DNA from: Arthrobacter oryzae
GTDB taxonomy: Bacteria > Actinomycetota > Actinomycetes > Actinomycetales > Micrococcaceae
Length of the DNA stretch: 64,000 nucleotides
Reading direction: 5' to 3'
Assembly: GCF_003634095.1 (NCBI RefSeq)
Contig: NZ_RBIR01000004.1
Location: 310,001 to 374,000 of the forward strand
Under the pieces are notes generated by a model. It was not told where the DNA came from, did not search any database, and worked only from the letters and a program-made list of their open reading frames with translations. Within the stretch, counting starts at the first letter, position 1. Every line of letters starts with the position of its first letter. The translations under genes were made by a program, and so were the position numbers. Positions 62,225-64,000 of this stretch are shown here, in pieces.

Positions 62225-62608
62225 ATGGACCAACGCCGTTTGCTGCTGCGGGCAGTGAAGTCGTTCCACACTTTCGCCTGGTTCACTATCGAGGCCTGCA
62301 TGGCCTACGTCCTGTACACCGGGATCAGAGGCCGGACGGACCGGAAGACGGGTGTGGCCGCCGTCGTGGTCGCCGGCGAAACGCTGATCTTTGCCGCCAA
62401 TGGCTTCCATTGCCCGCTGACCGCCGTCGCGCGCGGCCTCGGTGACGGCAAGGGATCCGTTACGGACATCTACCTGCCGCCTTGGTTCGCAAGGAATCTT
62501 CCCGGGATCCACGTTCCGCTCCTCCTCGCGGCCGCCCTGCTGCACTGGCGGAACTGGCGGAATCACGCCGTCCGGGAAAGCCAGCGGAGGCTGCTGCTCG
62601 GACGATAG
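62225..62608 (+). CDS. Small membrane protein, unknown function
   Basis: A 127-residue protein with three hydrophobic segments (about 11-30, 38-58, 93-108). Distinctive motifs are FHTFAWFTIEACMAYVLYTG (about 14-33), ANGFHCPLTAVARGLGDGKG (about 58-77) and VTDIYLPPWFARNLPGIHVP (about 79-98). The pattern is well formed and looks conserved, but I know no function. It starts 9 bp after the P-loop gene. Confidence 0.75.
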   Translation: MDQRRLLLRAVKSFHTFAWFTIEACMAYVLYTGIRGRTDRKTGVAAVVVAGETLIFAANGFHCPLTAVARGLGDGKGSVTDIYLPPWFARNLPGIHVPLLLAAALLHWRNWRNHAVRESQRRLLLGR

Positions 62609-62798
62609 TCCGCGCCGGCCTTGCCGCTGCCAGGGTGCCGCCGCTGATCCGTGGTCCCCCCGCCTGCCGGATGAACACTGTCCCGGGAGGGCTGCGGACC
62701 GTCCGGAAGCGCACCCGATTGCGGGTAATCTTAGAGAGTTCCGGAGCCGGCACGGTCCCTCCGGACGAGTTCATGGCACGCAGCAAAAGGCGAGGGTG

Positions 62799-63782
62799 AT
62801 GGTCCACATCTGGAACGATCTGTCCGAAGTCCCGGCGGACTTTGGTCCTTCGGTTGTCACGTTCGGCAATTTCGACGGCGTGCACCGCGGCCACCAGCAG
62901 GTGCTCTCGCAGCTCATCCGGACGGCCCGTTTGAACCATGCCCGCGCGGTCGCAATCACCTTCGATCCGCACCCCGCGCAGGTGCACCGGCCGGAATCGG
63001 CTCCCGAACTGATCATGGGGCTGGAGGACAAACTGGTGGCCCTGGGGGAGCTTGGCCTCGATGCGGTGCTGGTGATGAAGTACTCGCTGGAACTCGCCAG
63101 CCTCACCCCTGAAGAATTTGTCTCCACGGTCCTGGTCGATGCGCTGAAGGCGAGCCACGTGGTGGTCGGGCATGACGCCCGGTTCGGCCGCGGTAATTCC
63201 GGCGACCTCTCCACCATGCAGGAACTGGGCAAGAAGCTCGGCTTTGAGGTGCTTGTCATCAGCGAGTTCGGCTCCGAAGGCTTTCCCATCCACGACGACG
63301 ACGGAACGGACCGACGCTGCTCATCCACCTGGGTGCGCGAGGCCCTGCGCGCGGGAGACGTCGCCACCGCCGCCGCGGTCCTCGGCAGGCCGCACCGGAT
63401 GCGCGGCGAGGTTGTGCACGGTGCCGCCCGGGGCCGCGACCTCGGCTTCCCCACGGCAAACCTTGCGTCGACGGCAACCGGGTACATTCCCGCGGATGGG
63501 ATCTACGCCGGCTGGCTGGTGGACCAGGCGGGAACCCGCTGGCCCGCAGCGATCTCCGTGGGCTCCAACCCGACGTTCGACGGCGTGAGCCGCCAGGTCG
63601 AGGCCCACGTGATCGACCGCCCGGAAGAGTCCCCTGACGACTTCGATCTGTACGACCAGACAGTAGTGGTGGAATTTGTCGCCAGGCTCCGCGGCATGGT
63701 GGCGTACCGTGGGGCTGAGGCATTGGTGGAGCAGATGCGCCTGGATGTCGTCCTGGCCCATGACATCCTGTTCTCCCGCTGA
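62799..63782 (+). CDS. ribF: Bifunctional riboflavin kinase / FAD synthetase
   Basis: A 327-residue enzyme making FMN from riboflavin and FAD from FMN. The N-terminal FAD synthetase domain has VVTFGNFDGVHRGHQQVL (about 19-36) with the HxGH nucleotidyltransferase motif, and VGHDARFGRGNSGD (about 122-135); the C-terminal riboflavin kinase domain has GRDLGFPTANLA (about 212-223) and GIYAGW. ATG 62799 was chosen from the conserved N-terminus (VHIWNDLSEVP), with AAAGGCGAGG upstream; upstream reading in the frame is not conserved. truB-ribF proximity is usual in bacteria, but rpsO does not follow here. Confidence 0.96.
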   Translation: MVHIWNDLSEVPADFGPSVVTFGNFDGVHRGHQQVLSQLIRTARLNHARAVAITFDPHPAQVHRPESAPELIMGLEDKLVALGELGLDAVLVMKYSLELASLTPEEFVSTVLVDALKASHVVVGHDARFGRGNSGDLSTMQELGKKLGFEVLVISEFGSEGFPIHDDDGTDRRCSSTWVREALRAGDVATAAAVLGRPHRMRGEVVHGAARGRDLGFPTANLASTATGYIPADGIYAGWLVDQAGTRWPAAISVGSNPTFDGVSRQVEAHVIDRPEESPDDFDLYDQTVVVEFVARLRGMVAYRGAEALVEQMRLDVVLAHDILFSR

Positions 63783-63804
63783 CGCCGGAGCCGGAGCGGC
63801 GTCC
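63782..63804 (+). terminator. Candidate terminator overlapping the ribF stop
   Basis: GACGCCG... (63783-63788 core) pairs with CGGCGTC (63798-63804) around a 9-nt loop. Short, no T-run. Confidence 0.4.
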
Positions 63805-63881
63805 TGTCCCGCGCCGGCGGCGTTCTGACTCACTGGAGCCGCGCGCTGAATGGCAGCCATGCGGCAAGGAAGGCAAGAGAC

Positions 63882-64000
63882 GTGACCATCGAGAAGAACA
63901 CGAGGGAGCTGGACCGGGACATCGTCCGGGACTTCAGCACGCGGATGAGCTATGCGTCCTATCTGCAGTTGCCCACCCTGCTCAGCGCCCAGCAGCCGGT
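63882..64000 (+). CDS. kynA: Tryptophan 2,3-dioxygenase, N-terminal fragment (partial)
   Basis: The window ends 119 bases into this gene. The translated start TIEKNTRELDRDIVRDFSTR then MSYASYLQLPTLLSAQQPV matches the conserved MTYGxYLxLxxLLxAQxP segment of heme-dependent tryptophan 2,3-dioxygenases, which open the indole ring to N-formylkynurenine. GTG 63882 has AAGGAAGG about 8 nt upstream. Cut by the window edge. Confidence 0.85.
   Translation, partial: MTIEKNTRELDRDIVRDFSTRMSYASYLQLPTLLSAQQP

Noticed and set aside
1..64000. Prophage, insertion sequence or genomic-island boundaries
   Set aside because: No transposase, integrase, phage structural gene or tRNA-flanked direct repeat was recognised; the only repeat-rich or AT-rich anomalies are local and listed separately.

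Overview
This is a high-GC chromosomal segment from an actinobacterium, most likely a Micrococcaceae member of the Arthrobacter/Pseudarthrobacter type (inferred from gene order and protein families; no search was run). Support comes from the block M23 peptidase-rpsB-tsf-pyrH-frr-cdsA, the blocks dxr-rip1-ispG-GNAT-proS and rimP-nusA-ylxR-infB-rbfA-truB-ribF (all close to the order known in Mycobacterium tuberculosis), frequent GTG starts, many start codons 6-8 nt behind a TANNNT -10 box (leaderless transcripts), and actinobacterial families such as the 13E12/DUF222 HNH proteins. I see no rRNA, tRNA, CRISPR, prophage or insertion sequence.

Layout. 1-6.3 kb: tail of a glutaryl-CoA-type dehydrogenase, an M23 peptidase, then the translation/lipid block rpsB, tsf, pyrH, frr, cdsA and a DivIVA-repeat protein. 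6.3-12.6 kb: a solute-uptake island. A LytS-like histidine kinase, a LytTR regulator, a small membrane protein and an SSS symporter lie on the minus strand. They diverge from a DUF485 protein and an ActP-like acetate symporter whose upstream region carries a LytTR-type direct repeat and a CRP/GlxR-type box. 12.6-26.8 kb: branched-chain amino acid catabolism. An Lrp regulator diverges from E1alpha-E1beta-E2 of a branched-chain 2-oxoacid dehydrogenase, with a perfect CRP-type palindrome between them. A TetR regulator with two palindromic operators then diverges from a leucine/isovalerate operon (carboxylase beta and alpha, acyl-CoA dehydrogenase, CoA transferase A and B, MaoC hydratase, CitE-like lyase), chained by ATGA overlaps in its second half. 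The set resembles the M. tuberculosis Rv2495c-Rv2506 region.

26.8-27.4 kb holds an unusual non-coding array: about 3.4 tandem copies of a 163-bp unit, each with an 18-bp-arm palindrome, between two convergent genes. 27.4-38.5 kb: a lipase-maturation-factor-like membrane protein, dxr, the Rip1 site-2 protease, an inserted SatD-like regulator/membrane protein/YciI trio with an AT-rich promoter, ispG, a GNAT protein, proS and a TauE/SafE transporter. 38.5-47.8 kb: a PLP-dependent decarboxylase, an NAD-dependent molybdenum formate dehydrogenase (alpha subunit plus a NuoE-NuoF fusion), an APH(6)/hydroxyurea-type kinase, a VIT1-type metal transporter and a DUF4439 protein.

47.8-64 kb: rimP-nusA, ylxR-infB, rbfA, then thioredoxin, an orphan Trypco1-domain gene, a small membrane protein and an aminotransferase, followed by truB with two membrane proteins, a Nudix hydrolase, a DUF222/HNH protein, a P-loop kinase-like protein, a small membrane protein, ribF and the start of tryptophan 2,3-dioxygenase. 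Most genes are housekeeping or catabolic. The least explained elements are the 163-bp array, the SatD insertion, the structured region before proS and the orphan Trypco1 gene.
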